Numbered from the stretch's first letter, positions 1-5,342 are shown. The stretch is 5,342 bases of DNA from Tannerella sp. (GCA_031275525.1 JAISOP010000333.1:1-5342), one strand, 5' to 3'. Notes: generated by a model from the letters alone, not told the origin. A program made the numbers and translations.

Positions 1-67
1 GGCGTGGGAGGAAAGGAGTGTTTCCCGCCTGCGCGTGTAACATTTATACTGTGCACGGTATGGTTTT

Positions 68-229
68 GTGCATGACCGGTTCTGTGTAGTTCGGTTCCAC
101 CGAGGCTTAAAAGGCCTAAGAGACCTAAAAGGCTTAAAGCCTTTAAAACCTCCGCTCCATTCCCTGAATGCCCAAAACCATGCCGCACAAAGTATAACAA
201 TTCATGATCCGGCGAAAATAATCGCCGGA
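68..229. repeat. Composite direct repeat, left copy
   Basis: This is the left member of a repeat pair bracketing the two small genes; the right member is at 1130-1243. It opens with GTGCATGA and has two 15-nt units (74-88 and 89-103, sharing a CGGTTC core). Five 9-nt units follow at 104-148: GGCTTAAAA, GGCCTAAGA, GACCTAAAA, GGCTTAAAG, CCTTTAAAA. About 60 nt of unshared sequence then leads to the 15-mer AAAATAATCGCCGGA (215-229), which the right copy also carries. All units are multiples of three, so the region reads through as a Gly-Leu-Lys-rich peptide from a GTG at 68. The right copy has an in-frame TGA at the matching place, so I treat this as non-coding repeat DNA rather than the N-terminus of the downstream gene. 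The repeat relationship is seen directly; its function is unknown. Confidence 0.8.
208..229. repeat. 7-bp inverted repeat (hairpin) before the small-gene promoter
   Basis: TCCGGCG (208-214) and CGCCGGA (223-229) are perfect reverse complements around the 8-nt loop AAAATAAT. The hairpin lies directly upstream of the promoter at 231-261. The right arm and loop belong to the 15-mer shared with the right composite repeat, but that copy lacks the left arm, so only this copy can fold. No T tract follows, so it is not a typical intrinsic terminator for plus-strand transcription. It could be an operator or a trace of a recombination event; neither can be shown from sequence alone. Confidence 0.6.
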
Positions 230-230
230 G

Positions 231-261
231 TTGCGAGATATACTAATGTATCTTATATTTG
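231..261 (+). promoter_or_regulatory. Bacteroidota-type promoter for the small-gene pair
   Basis: TATATTTG at 254-261 is an exact match to the Bacteroidota -7 consensus TAnnTTTG. A TTG at 231-233 lies 20 nt upstream, within the usual spacing for the -33 element. Transcription would start a few bases after 261 and give a short A/T-rich leader before the ATG at 284. This placement is a main reason for choosing 284 rather than the upstream GTG at 68 as the start of the first small gene. Confidence 0.6.
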
Positions 262-283
262 TATCGTCAAACCAAATAAATTA

Positions 284-454
284 ATGATGAACGGTAAAGA
301 TGAAGTTAAAAAGGAAATTGAAAGGCTGAAAAAAGAAATGAACGATTATTTAAAGATTAGTTCGATAATCCGATTGGATGAAAAGGTAAAACAAAAGAGA
401 ATCGACTTTTATTTAGATGATCTTTCAAAGTTGATTAAAAAGTTAAATGAGTAA
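284..454 (+). CDS. Small charged helical protein (hypothetical, 56 aa)
   Basis: I do not recognise the family. The product is 56 residues, rich in Lys and Glu/Asp. A heptad-like first half (KDEVKKEIERLKKEM, residues 5-19) suggests a short coiled coil; a second predicted helix spans about residues 31-55 (VKQKRIDFYLDDLSKLIKKL). There is no signal peptide or membrane segment, so it is probably cytoplasmic. The frame stays open upstream to a GTG at 68, but that part lies in the 9-nt tandem repeat and ahead of the promoter, so I start at ATG 284. ATG 287 is equally possible, one codon shorter. The leader AAATAAATTA is typical of Bacteroidota translation starts without Shine-Dalgarno pairing. The gene sits 49 nt before the DUF5053-like gene, in the same direction and with similar AT-rich composition, so the two probably form one unit. 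A small partner or regulator role is only a guess. Confidence 0.6.
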   Translation: MMNGKDEVKKEIERLKKEMNDYLKISSIIRLDEKVKQKRIDFYLDDLSKLIKKLNE

Positions 455-463
455 TTAACCGGG

Positions 464-486
464 CCTCCCTCAAAAAGGGGGGGAGT
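464..486 (+). other. Intergenic hairpin between the two small genes
   Basis: CTCCC (465-469) pairs with GGGAG (481-485), and the stem can extend inward by a T-G wobble (470/480) and a C-G pair (471/479) around an A-rich loop. An A-rich stretch rather than a T tract follows it, leading to the ATG at 504, so it is unlikely to terminate transcription. It could stabilise or separate the two coding segments of the message, or modulate translation of the second gene. Confidence 0.4.
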
Positions 487-503
487 CCACAAAAAACAAG
501 AAA

Positions 504-914
504 ATGAATATCAATCAAATGATGGCGGAATACCATCAAGCATCCGACTCAAGAAAAAAGAAGATAGAAACGCTTATAGGTAAAGAATTTTGCGCATTGT
601 CCGATTCGGAAAAAGCGGCTGTTCAGGAAACGTTTCTTGCCTCTCTTGATAAGAAAATAAGTGAAGCAGATACGCTTATCAGGGAAGTGAATTTAAAAAT
701 TGAACTTGAAAACGTATCAAAATACGTTTCCATGTCCTATATTGCTCAACGGTTTTTCGGCAAAAGCCGGCAGTGGCTAAACAACCGTATCAAAGGCAAT
801 CTGGTAAATGGAAAAGTTGCCACCTTTTCCGCCGACGAATTAAACTGTTTATCTTCTGCCTTAATGCAATTAAGCGGAGAAATCAAAAATACGGCGCTTC
901 GGATTACCGGTTAG
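504..914 (+). CDS. DUF5053-like protein with putative helix-turn-helix
   Basis: This is a 136-residue protein, probably cytoplasmic, whose second half resembles the DUF5053 family known to me mainly from Bacteroidales. The recognised stretch is about residues 71-118: VSKYVSMSYIAQRFFGKSRQ, then WLNNRIKG, NG-K and an F-x-x-DEL segment. The run YIAQRFFGKSRQWLNNRI (79-96) has the pattern of a helix-turn-helix, so DNA binding is plausible but not established for the family. The first 65 residues are charged and helical (a RKKK run at 17-20, then KKISEADTLIREV), suggesting a coiled coil. The start at ATG 504 follows an A-rich leader without a clear Shine-Dalgarno. The gene lies 49 nt after the small helical gene and 28 nt before a strong terminator, so it ends its transcript. 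Its AT-rich composition contrasts with the GC-rich operon to the right, and with the flanking repeats suggests acquisition. The function is unknown; family recognition is from memory of the motif. Confidence 0.75.
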   Translation: MNINQMMAEYHQASDSRKKKIETLIGKEFCALSDSEKAAVQETFLASLDKKISEADTLIREVNLKIELENVSKYVSMSYIAQRFFGKSRQWLNNRIKGNLVNGKVATFSADELNCLSSALMQLSGEIKNTALRITG

Positions 915-942
915 CGTTCGTTTGTTTGGTTTGACAACCATG

Positions 943-973
943 GCCCCGCTCCTTCACGGGCGGGGCTTTTTTT
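943..973 (+). terminator. Intrinsic terminator after the DUF5053-like gene
   Basis: GCCCCGC (943-949) pairs perfectly with GCGGGGC (960-966). The stem can extend by a T-G wobble and a C-G pair to a 6-nt loop (952-957). Seven consecutive T residues (967-973) follow immediately. This is a textbook Rho-independent terminator, 28 nt after the stop codon, and it marks the right end of the small-gene transcript. Confidence 0.9.
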
Positions 974-1005
974 CCCAAAACCAATATGCTGTCGCTTGCA
1001 GGGCC

Positions 1006-1086
1006 AGCCCAATGCACCCCCCATTGCCGTTGCCTGCCCCCGCCCCCGTCAGCTAAAGCAAACGGCAAAAAGGGGGTAATTGGGCT
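1006..1086. repeat. Long imperfect inverted repeat (26-nt arms)
   Basis: The 26-nt arm at 1006-1031 (begins AGCCCAAT, ends TTGCCGTT) is largely the reverse complement of the arm at 1061-1086 (begins AACGGCAA, ends ATTGGGCT). Mismatches and a one-base offset are confined to the middle. The 29-nt loop (1032-1060) carries a C-rich stretch and GTCAGCTAAAGC. The outer 8 bp match perfectly and the inner ends pair over TTGCCGTT/AACGGCAA. The element lies in gene-free DNA past the terminator. It may be a REP-like or palindromic intergenic repeat, or a decayed miniature mobile element; no flanking target-site duplication is evident. Confidence 0.75.
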
Positions 1087-1093
1087 AAAGCCC
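1082..1093. repeat. Short hairpin GGGCT/AGCCC
   Basis: GGGCT (1082-1086) and AGCCC (1089-1093) form a perfect 5-bp inverted repeat with only two bases between. Its left arm overlaps the end of the larger inverted repeat at 1006-1086, so the two structures are alternatives. No T tract follows. Confidence 0.5.
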
Positions 1094-1110
1094 CGCGGAG
1101 CCGGAGTGAA

Positions 1111-1126
1111 GAGGGCGGTAGCCCTC
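1111..1126. repeat. Perfect 6-bp hairpin with GGTA loop
   Basis: GAGGGC (1111-1116) and GCCCTC (1121-1126) are perfect complements around a GGTA loop. The hairpin ends 3 nt before the right composite repeat begins at 1130. No T tract follows, so it is not a normal terminator. It belongs to the cluster of palindromic elements filling the gap between the small genes and the peptidase operon. Confidence 0.6.
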
Positions 1127-1129
1127 ACC

Positions 1130-1243
1130 GTGCATGATCGGTTCTGCGAAGTTCGGTTCTACTGAGTTCGGTTCCGCCGAGGCCTAAAAGACCTAAAAGG
1201 CCTAAAAGACTTAAAAGGCTTAACGATCAAAATAATCGCCGGA
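1130..1243. repeat. Composite direct repeat, right copy
   Basis: This is the counterpart of the repeat at 68-229, in the same orientation about 1.06 kb away. It begins GTGCATGA and has three 15-nt units (1136-1150, 1151-1165, 1166-1180) where the left copy has two. Five 9-nt units follow at 1181-1225: GGCCTAAAA, GACCTAAAA, GGCCTAAAA, GACTTAAAA, GGCTTAACG. The shared 15-mer AAAATAATCGCCGGA lies at 1229-1243. The roughly 60 nt that separate array and 15-mer in the left copy are almost absent here. An in-frame TGA (1163-1165) breaks the phase matching the left copy's reading frame, which argues against a protein-coding role. Confidence 0.8.
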
Positions 1244-1260
1244 TGATTCGTGAGTCTTCC

Positions 1261-1321
1261 GACCTTTAGGTCGAGTAAAATCATTCGCGAATATTCGCGT
1301 CCATTCGCGGACCTTTTTTTT
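1261..1321 (+). repeat. ATTCGCG triplet with palindromes and T tract (terminator-like)
   Basis: GACCT (1261-1265) and AGGTC (1268-1272) form a tight hairpin. ATTCGCG then occurs three times at an exact 10-nt period (1283, 1293, 1303), producing the perfect 14-bp palindrome CGCGAATATTCGCG (1286-1299). Eight T residues follow at 1314-1321. AGGTC (1268-1272) could instead pair with GACCT at 1310-1314, enclosing the ATTCGCG block just before the T tract. This could act as a weak terminator isolating the peptidase operon, or be an intergenic repeat family. The arrangement is seen directly; the function is inferred. Confidence 0.5.
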
Positions 1322-1371
1322 CTCAGCGTAGCGTTTGGGGGTGTTTAGGGGTTCCCATAAAACTATTTTTT

Positions 1372-1379
1372 TATCTTTG
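1372..1379 (+). promoter_or_regulatory. Bacteroidota -7 element for the peptidase-lipA operon
   Basis: TATCTTTG matches the Bacteroidota -7 consensus TAnnTTTG exactly and lies 47 nt before the ATG at 1427, giving a plausible short A-rich leader. A -33 element is weak: TTTAG at about 1344-1348 is the nearest candidate and is slightly too far upstream. No operator or riboswitch is evident in the leader. Confidence 0.55.
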
Positions 1380-1426
1380 CTCGGAAAATGGCAAAGAAAA
1401 CAGATGATTGAATCAAAAAATAGACT

Positions 1427-3598
1427 ATGGGTAAAAGAATCAACTTTATGTTGTCGCTTTTGATTGCCGGGAGCATTTATGCGCAGCAGGGCAGCCGGCG
1501 AGTGGAATTGAAAGAGTTTATAGACGGCAAATTCCGTCAGGAGACGGCTGCGGACGACTTGCGTTCGACGCCGGACGGCGAACACTATACAGCCATGAAC
1601 GACGAACATACCCTGGTTGTCAAATATGCCTACCGTACCGGGATGCCGGTGGATACGCTGTTTGACGTGCACCGGGCGCGGGAATGTACGTTTGAGGATT
1701 TTGAGGGTTATGAAATCAGTCCGACGGGTCACCGGATTTTGATTTGGCGTGCGAAGGAAGCGATCTACCGCCGTTCCTGCAAGGCGGATGTGTATGTGTA
1801 CGACGTGCGCCGGAACAGGGTGCAGCCGCTACACGAAGCCGGCGCAAAGGTGATGATCCCGACCTTTTCGCCGGACGGACGGATGTGCGCCTTTGTGGTG
1901 GACAACAATATCCGGCTGAGGAAGTTCGATTTCGACACCGAAATCCAGGTGACCCAAGACGGCGCCCCGAACCGGATTATCAACGGCGCTACCGACTGGG
2001 TGTATGAGGAGGAGTTTTCGGTGACGAACCTGATGGCCTGGTCGTCCGATAGCCAGTACCTGGCCTTTGTCCGGTTCGACGAGTCGGAAGTGCCCGAATA
2101 TGCGATGCAGGTCTATGGCGACGGCTATTATCCGGGGGCATATACCTATAAATATCCGAAGGCGGGGGAGAGGAACTCGACGGTTACGCTCCATTCCTAC
2201 TGTGTGGAGACGAAGGATACCAAGACGCTCCCTACGCCCATGGATGCGGAGAGCTATATCCCCCGCATCGCTTTCACCCCGCAGCCCGACCAGTTGGCGG
2301 TGATGACGCTCACCCGCCACCAGAACGTCTTCAACCTCTATTATGCCAATCCCAAAAGCGGCGTTTTCCGTTTGATCCTGAAAGAGGAGAACCGGCGCTA
2401 CGTCGATTCCGACTGGCTGAACCGCATCCTGTTTACGAAGGATGGGTTTTTTTATGTGAGCGAGAAAGACGGGTATGCGCATATCTACCAGTACTCCGCC
2501 ACGGGCGTGGAACTGCGCGGGGTGACGCGGGGGAACTGGGATGTAACCGCCTTGCTGGGCGTTGACGAAGCTACTAATACGGTTTATTATGAATCGGCGG
2601 AGGAAAGCCCGTTGCGCCGTTCGGTTTACCGGGTAGATGCCAAGGGCGTGAAAACGCGCCTGTCGAACCGGGAAGGAATCAATCACGCCGCGTTCAGCCG
2701 GAATTTCGCCTGGTACGTGAATTATTATTCAAATGCGAACACGCCCGCGCTCGTCACCCTGAACGAGACAAAGACGGGGAAAACGTTGCGCGTCCTGCAG
2801 GACAATGCCCCTCTGAGGGAGACGCTGGCCAAGTATGCGTATGCGCCGAAGGAGTTCCTGAAGATTCAGACGGCGGCCGGTTTTGAGTTGAACGCCTGGA
2901 TGGTGAAGCCGGCGAACTTTAGCGAGTCGAAGAAATACCCGGTAGTCATGTTCCAGTACAGCGGCCCCAACTCGCAGTCGGCGCTGGATAGCTACGACTT
3001 CGGATGGGAACAGTATCTGGCGGCCAACGGCTTCCTTTGCGTCTGCGTGGATGGACGCGGGACCGGGGGGCGCGGCGAGGAATTTCGCAAGTGTACCTAC
3101 CTGCGGCTGGGCGAACTGGAGTCGCAGGACCAGGCGGAAGCTGCCCGCGCACTGGCGGAACTTCCTTATGTGGATGGTTCGCGGATGGCCATCTGGGGAT
3201 GGAGCTTCGGCGGCTACAACACGCTGATGGCGCTCAGCACGGGCGGCGGCGTGTTCAAGGCCGGGATTGCCGTGGCGCCGCCCACGGATTGGCGGCATTA
3301 CGACACCGTCTATACGGAGCGTTTCATGCGTACGCCGAAAGAAAATGCAAAGGGCTACGATGCTACTTCGCCCATCCGCCTGGCGAAGCAGTTGCAGGGA
3401 AAGTTGCTGCTCGTCCACGGCACAGCCGACGATAACGTCCACTTCCGCCAGACGCTCGATTATGCCGAAGCGCTGGTGCAGGCCGGTAAACAGTTTGACA
3501 TGCAGATTTACCGTGACCGCAATCACGGCATCTCCGGCGGCCATACGCGGATGCATCTCTATACGCGGATGACCGGTTTCCTGTTTGAAAACCTTTAG
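1427..3598 (+). CDS. Dipeptidyl peptidase IV (S9B family prolyl dipeptidyl peptidase), exported
   Basis: This 723-residue serine protease should release Xaa-Pro and Xaa-Ala dipeptides from peptide N-termini in the periplasm or at the cell surface. A signal peptide covers residues 1-19, with likely cleavage after SIYA. The beta-propeller domain (DPPIV_N) spans about 70-460 and contains DWVYEEEF (190-197), whose paired glutamates bind the substrate's free N-terminus. The alpha/beta hydrolase domain (Peptidase_S9) spans about 500-723. Its triad is readable: Ser593 in GWSFGGY, Asp668 in HGTADDN and His700 in DRNHG. Tyr511 in QYSGPNSQ is the expected oxyanion-hole residue, and YDTVYTERFM (625-634) contributes to the S1 pocket. 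Length and triad numbers equal those I recall for P. gingivalis DPPIV. It is intact, GC-rich and the first gene of a tight operon; lipA starts 12 nt after its stop. In related bacteria the enzyme serves amino-acid nutrition and is a virulence factor; the role here is inferred. Confidence 0.95.
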   Translation: MGKRINFMLSLLIAGSIYAQQGSRRVELKEFIDGKFRQETAADDLRSTPDGEHYTAMNDEHTLVVKYAYRTGMPVDTLFDVHRARECTFEDFEGYEISPTGHRILIWRAKEAIYRRSCKADVYVYDVRRNRVQPLHEAGAKVMIPTFSPDGRMCAFVVDNNIRLRKFDFDTEIQVTQDGAPNRIINGATDWVYEEEFSVTNLMAWSSDSQYLAFVRFDESEVPEYAMQVYGDGYYPGAYTYKYPKAGERNSTVTLHSYCVETKDTKTLPTPMDAESYIPRIAFTPQPDQLAVMTLTRHQNVFNLYYANPKSGVFRLILKEENRRYVDSDWLNRILFTKDGFFYVSEKDGYAHIYQYSATGVELRGVTRGNWDVTALLGVDEATNTVYYESAEESPLRRSVYRVDAKGVKTRLSNREGINHAAFSRNFAWYVNYYSNANTPALVTLNETKTGKTLRVLQDNAPLRETLAKYAYAPKEFLKIQTAAGFELNAWMVKPANFSESKKYPVVMFQYSGPNSQSALDSYDFGWEQYLAANGFLCVCVDGRGTGGRGEEFRKCTYLRLGELESQDQAEAARALAELPYVDGSRMAIWGWSFGGYNTLMALSTGGGVFKAGIAVAPPTDWRHYDTVYTERFMRTPKENAKGYDATSPIRLAKQLQGKLLLVHGTADDNVHFRQTLDYAEALVQAGKQFDMQIYRDRNHGISGGHTRMHLYTRMTGFLFENL

Positions 3599-3610
3599 GG
3601 CAAGGGCTTC

Positions 3611-4456
3611 ATGACGGCATACATCCGCAAACCGGACTGGTTGAAAGTACGTTTGCAAGGGAACGAGCAGTTCCGGCAAACGAAACACATCGTCGAATCA
3701 CAGGGCCTGCATACGATCTGCACCGACGGACGGTGCCCGAACCGGGGAGAGTGCTGGAGTTGCGGCACGGCGACGTTCCTCATCGGCGGCGAGATCTGCA
3801 CCCGTTCGTGCCGCTTCTGCAACACCCCCACGGGCAAGCCCCAGCCGCTGGATGCTTCGGAGCCGGAGCGCGTGGCGGAAGGTATCCGGCGGATGGGCTT
3901 GCGCCACGCCGTCGTTACCTCGGTCAACCGGGACGACCTGCCCGATGCAGGCGCCGGACACTGGCTACAGACCATTCGCTGCATCCGTCAACGGAACCCG
4001 CAGACGACGCTGGAAGTACTGATTCCCGATTTCCGGGGACAAATGGAGTGGATCGACCGCATCATCGAAGTGGCGCCGGACATCATTGCGCATAACCTGG
4101 AAACCGTCGCCCGCCTGACGCCGCAAATCCGGAGCGCCGCCCGCTACGAAACGAGCCTGTCGGCGCTCGCGCGCATCGCCTCGCGGGGCGTCCGCGCCAA
4201 AACGGGCCTGATGGTCGGGCTGGGCGAAAGGGAGGAAGAGGTGGAGGCGCTGATGGACGACGCGCTCCGGGCAGGGGTATCTATCCTGACCATCGGCCAG
4301 TATTTGCAACCTTCGCGCCGGAACCTCCCGGTCGTGGAATACCTCCCGCCGCAGCAGTTTGAAACTTACCGCCGTACGGCCCTCTCCAAGGGGTTCAGGC
4401 AGGTGGAAAGCGCCCCGCTGGTGCGGTCGTCCTACCATGCGGGGAACGCCGTGTGA
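3611..4456 (+). CDS. lipA: Lipoyl synthase LipA (radical SAM)
   Basis: LipA inserts two sulfur atoms into the octanoyl chain carried by lipoyl domains, making the lipoyl cofactor of 2-oxoacid dehydrogenases and the glycine cleavage system in the cytoplasm. The 281-residue product has every family hallmark. The auxiliary 4Fe-4S cluster motif CX4CX5C is Cys37, Cys42 and Cys48. The radical SAM motif CX3CX2C is Cys63, Cys67 and Cys70. The C-terminal RSSYHA (272-277) supplies the serine ligand of the auxiliary cluster. HNLETVARLTPQIRS (161-175), KTGLMVGLGE (197-206) and GQYLQPS (229-235) are also typical. The TSVNRDDLPDAGA segment has Asn where many homologues have Asp (SVDRDDL), a minor variation. 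ATG 3611 lies 12 nt after the peptidase stop, with GCAAGGG just upstream as a weak ribosome-binding site. Length is short-normal for bacterial LipA. No lipB or lplA lies in the window, so the octanoyl supply must be encoded elsewhere. Confidence 0.97.
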   Translation: MTAYIRKPDWLKVRLQGNEQFRQTKHIVESQGLHTICTDGRCPNRGECWSCGTATFLIGGEICTRSCRFCNTPTGKPQPLDASEPERVAEGIRRMGLRHAVVTSVNRDDLPDAGAGHWLQTIRCIRQRNPQTTLEVLIPDFRGQMEWIDRIIEVAPDIIAHNLETVARLTPQIRSAARYETSLSALARIASRGVRAKTGLMVGLGEREEEVEALMDDALRAGVSILTIGQYLQPSRRNLPVVEYLPPQQFETYRRTALSKGFRQVESAPLVRSSYHAGNAV

Positions 4457-4471
4457 ACCTCGCCCGTTGAA

Positions 4472-5342
4472 ATGGTTACAAAGCAAGGGATGAAAGAGAT
4501 AAGATGCCAACAGGGGTTAAACAGTCAGGCAATGGGTTTGTTGCCGCTGTTGCTGCTGATGATGCTGAGCATATATTACCCTTCCCATATTTCGTTTGTC
4601 TTCACGACGGCTATTTGTATAGGCAGCCTGGCCCTCTTCAGCAGCTTGTGCGGGAAGAAGGTATTCCTGTTCACGCTCTTGCCGGTGGCGCTCACGCTCA
4701 TGCTCTATTCCGTCTTCTTTTACTCCAGCCTGGAATCGACGCTGTACACCTACACCCCCCTGGTTATGGAATGGTTGCTGGTGATGATCCTTTCGTTGCT
4801 GGGCACCTTCCGGCGGATGCTTCTCCGCCGGGTACGCAAGTCCGGGCATCCGATAATGAAACAGGTATCGTTCCGTACCGCCCTGACGGAATATTTCCAT
4901 GTGGCGCAGATTATCCAGAACCTCTACACGCTGCATTTCTTCACACTGCTCTTTTACATCATCTTTTTTGAAGGAATCCGGGTGGCGGGGGTGGAACGTT
5001 TCCTGTATCACCAGGCCCCGTTTGTGATTGGCATGTTGATTATCGCCTACGAACAGGTGCGCCTGTACCTGATGCGCAAGCGCCTGCAGGAGGAGAAATG
5101 GCTGCCGGTGCTGGACGGCACAGGAAAGGTGATCGGCCGGATAGCCTACTCGGTGAGCCTCGGGTCGAACGCGAAACACCGTCATCCGGTCGTACGTGTG
5201 GCGGTCATCAGCCGGGGCATGCTCTACCTGACGCGGCGTGCCGCCGATTCGCCCGTCTCGCCCGATACGCTGGACCATCCCTTCCTGGGCTATGTCCCTT
5301 TCAAGCGTACCCAGGAACAGACCCTCCGGGAACTGATCGGAC
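4472..5342 (+). CDS. Multi-pass membrane protein with C-terminal Nudix-like domain (3' end cut off)
   Basis: The frame is open from the lipA stop to the window edge, giving at least 290 residues. About six hydrophobic segments are visible (roughly residues 20-36, 39-59, 64-84, 95-112, 152-168 and 181-200), interrupted by a basic stretch (RRMLLRRVRKSG, 114-125). After a charged linker (MRKRLQEEKW, 201-210) comes WLPVLDGTGKVIGRIAYSVS, then HPVVRVAVISRGMLYLTRR (238-256) and LDHPFLGYV (267-275). This resembles the start of Nudix hydrolase domains in Bacteroidales proteins of this architecture. The diagnostic Nudix box (GX5EX7REUXEEXGU) would lie past the window, so hydrolase activity is unconfirmed. 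ATG 4472 is the first start after the lipA stop, 15 nt away. ATG 4490 (preceded by GCAAGGG) and ATG 4532 are in-frame alternatives. The gene is co-directional with lipA and probably co-transcribed. A plausible role is hydrolysis of a nucleoside diphosphate derivative at the inner membrane; the substrate is unknown. Confidence 0.75.
   Translation, partial: MVTKQGMKEIRCQQGLNSQAMGLLPLLLLMMLSIYYPSHISFVFTTAICIGSLALFSSLCGKKVFLFTLLPVALTLMLYSVFFYSSLESTLYTYTPLVMEWLLVMILSLLGTFRRMLLRRVRKSGHPIMKQVSFRTALTEYFHVAQIIQNLYTLHFFTLLFYIIFFEGIRVAGVERFLYHQAPFVIGMLIIAYEQVRLYLMRKRLQEEKWLPVLDGTGKVIGRIAYSVSLGSNAKHRHPVVRVAVISRGMLYLTRRAADSPVSPDTLDHPFLGYVPFKRTQEQTLRELIG

Noticed and set aside
2..40. Possible C-terminal tail of an upstream plus-strand gene ending at TAA 38-40
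   Set aside because: Only 12 codons are visible, with no recognisable motif, and other frames are also open here. It cannot be supported without upstream sequence.
68..283. N-terminal extension of the first small gene from a GTG at 68
   Set aside because: It translates the 9-nt tandem array into a Gly-Leu-Lys-rich peptide and runs through the promoter at 231-261. The equivalent phase in the right repeat copy contains a TGA.
904..1128. Minus-strand open frame of 74 codons
   Set aside because: It covers the terminator and the inverted repeats, is biased by GC-rich palindromes, and has no recognisable motif.
104..1225. CRISPR-like reading of the repeated units
   Set aside because: Units are 9 and 15 nt, directly abutting without unique spacers, and no cas genes are nearby.
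1829..2686. Long minus-strand open frames opposite the peptidase (also 2729-3688)
   Set aside because: They are antisense to a gene with all DPPIV catalytic motifs. Long shadow frames are expected in GC-rich coding DNA, and the translations resemble no family.
4504..5278. Open frames overlapping the membrane protein (plus 4504-4971, minus 4517-5278)
   Set aside because: The frame starting at 4472 gives clear membrane segments and a Nudix-like start, and stays open to the edge. The alternatives are low-complexity His/Gln/Pro-rich sequences.

Overview
The window looks like a moderately GC-rich genome of the order Bacteroidales. The evidence is two promoter elements matching the Bacteroidota -7 consensus TAnnTTTG, A-rich leaders without strong Shine-Dalgarno sites, a DUF5053-type protein, and a dipeptidyl peptidase IV whose length and catalytic residue numbers equal those I recall for the Porphyromonas gingivalis enzyme. 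Genus or species cannot be read from this sequence alone; a Tannerella/Porphyromonas/Bacteroides-like host is an inference.

Left part (about 1-1426): an accessory island. Two short AT-rich genes, a 56-residue charged helical protein (284-454) and a 136-residue DUF5053-like protein with a putative helix-turn-helix (504-914), share a promoter (231-261) and end at a strong intrinsic terminator (943-973). They are bracketed by two diverged direct copies of a composite repeat (68-229 and 1130-1243). Each copy has 15-nt tandem units, then five 9-nt units (GRCYTAAAA-like), then the 15-mer AAAATAATCGCCGGA. From the terminator to 1426 I see no credible gene, only repeats and foldable elements: a 26-bp-arm inverted repeat (1006-1086), small perfect hairpins (1082-1093, 1111-1126), the second composite repeat, and an ATTCGCG triplet followed by a T tract (1261-1321).

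Right part (1372-5342): a core plus-strand operon. An exported prolyl dipeptidyl peptidase (1427-3598) is followed after 12 nt by lipoyl synthase lipA (3611-4456). After a further 15 nt comes a multi-pass membrane protein whose soluble tail begins like a Nudix domain (4472 to the window edge, incomplete). Tight spacing and shared direction suggest one transcript from the promoter at 1372-1379. The three products (periplasmic peptide degradation, cofactor synthesis, possible nucleotide hydrolysis at the membrane) do not form an obvious pathway.

Composition changes sharply: 15 of 60 bases are G or C at 301-360, against 40 of 60 at 3061-3120. This supports the small-gene pair being acquired DNA. 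No tRNA, rRNA, CRISPR array, transposase or integrase was seen.
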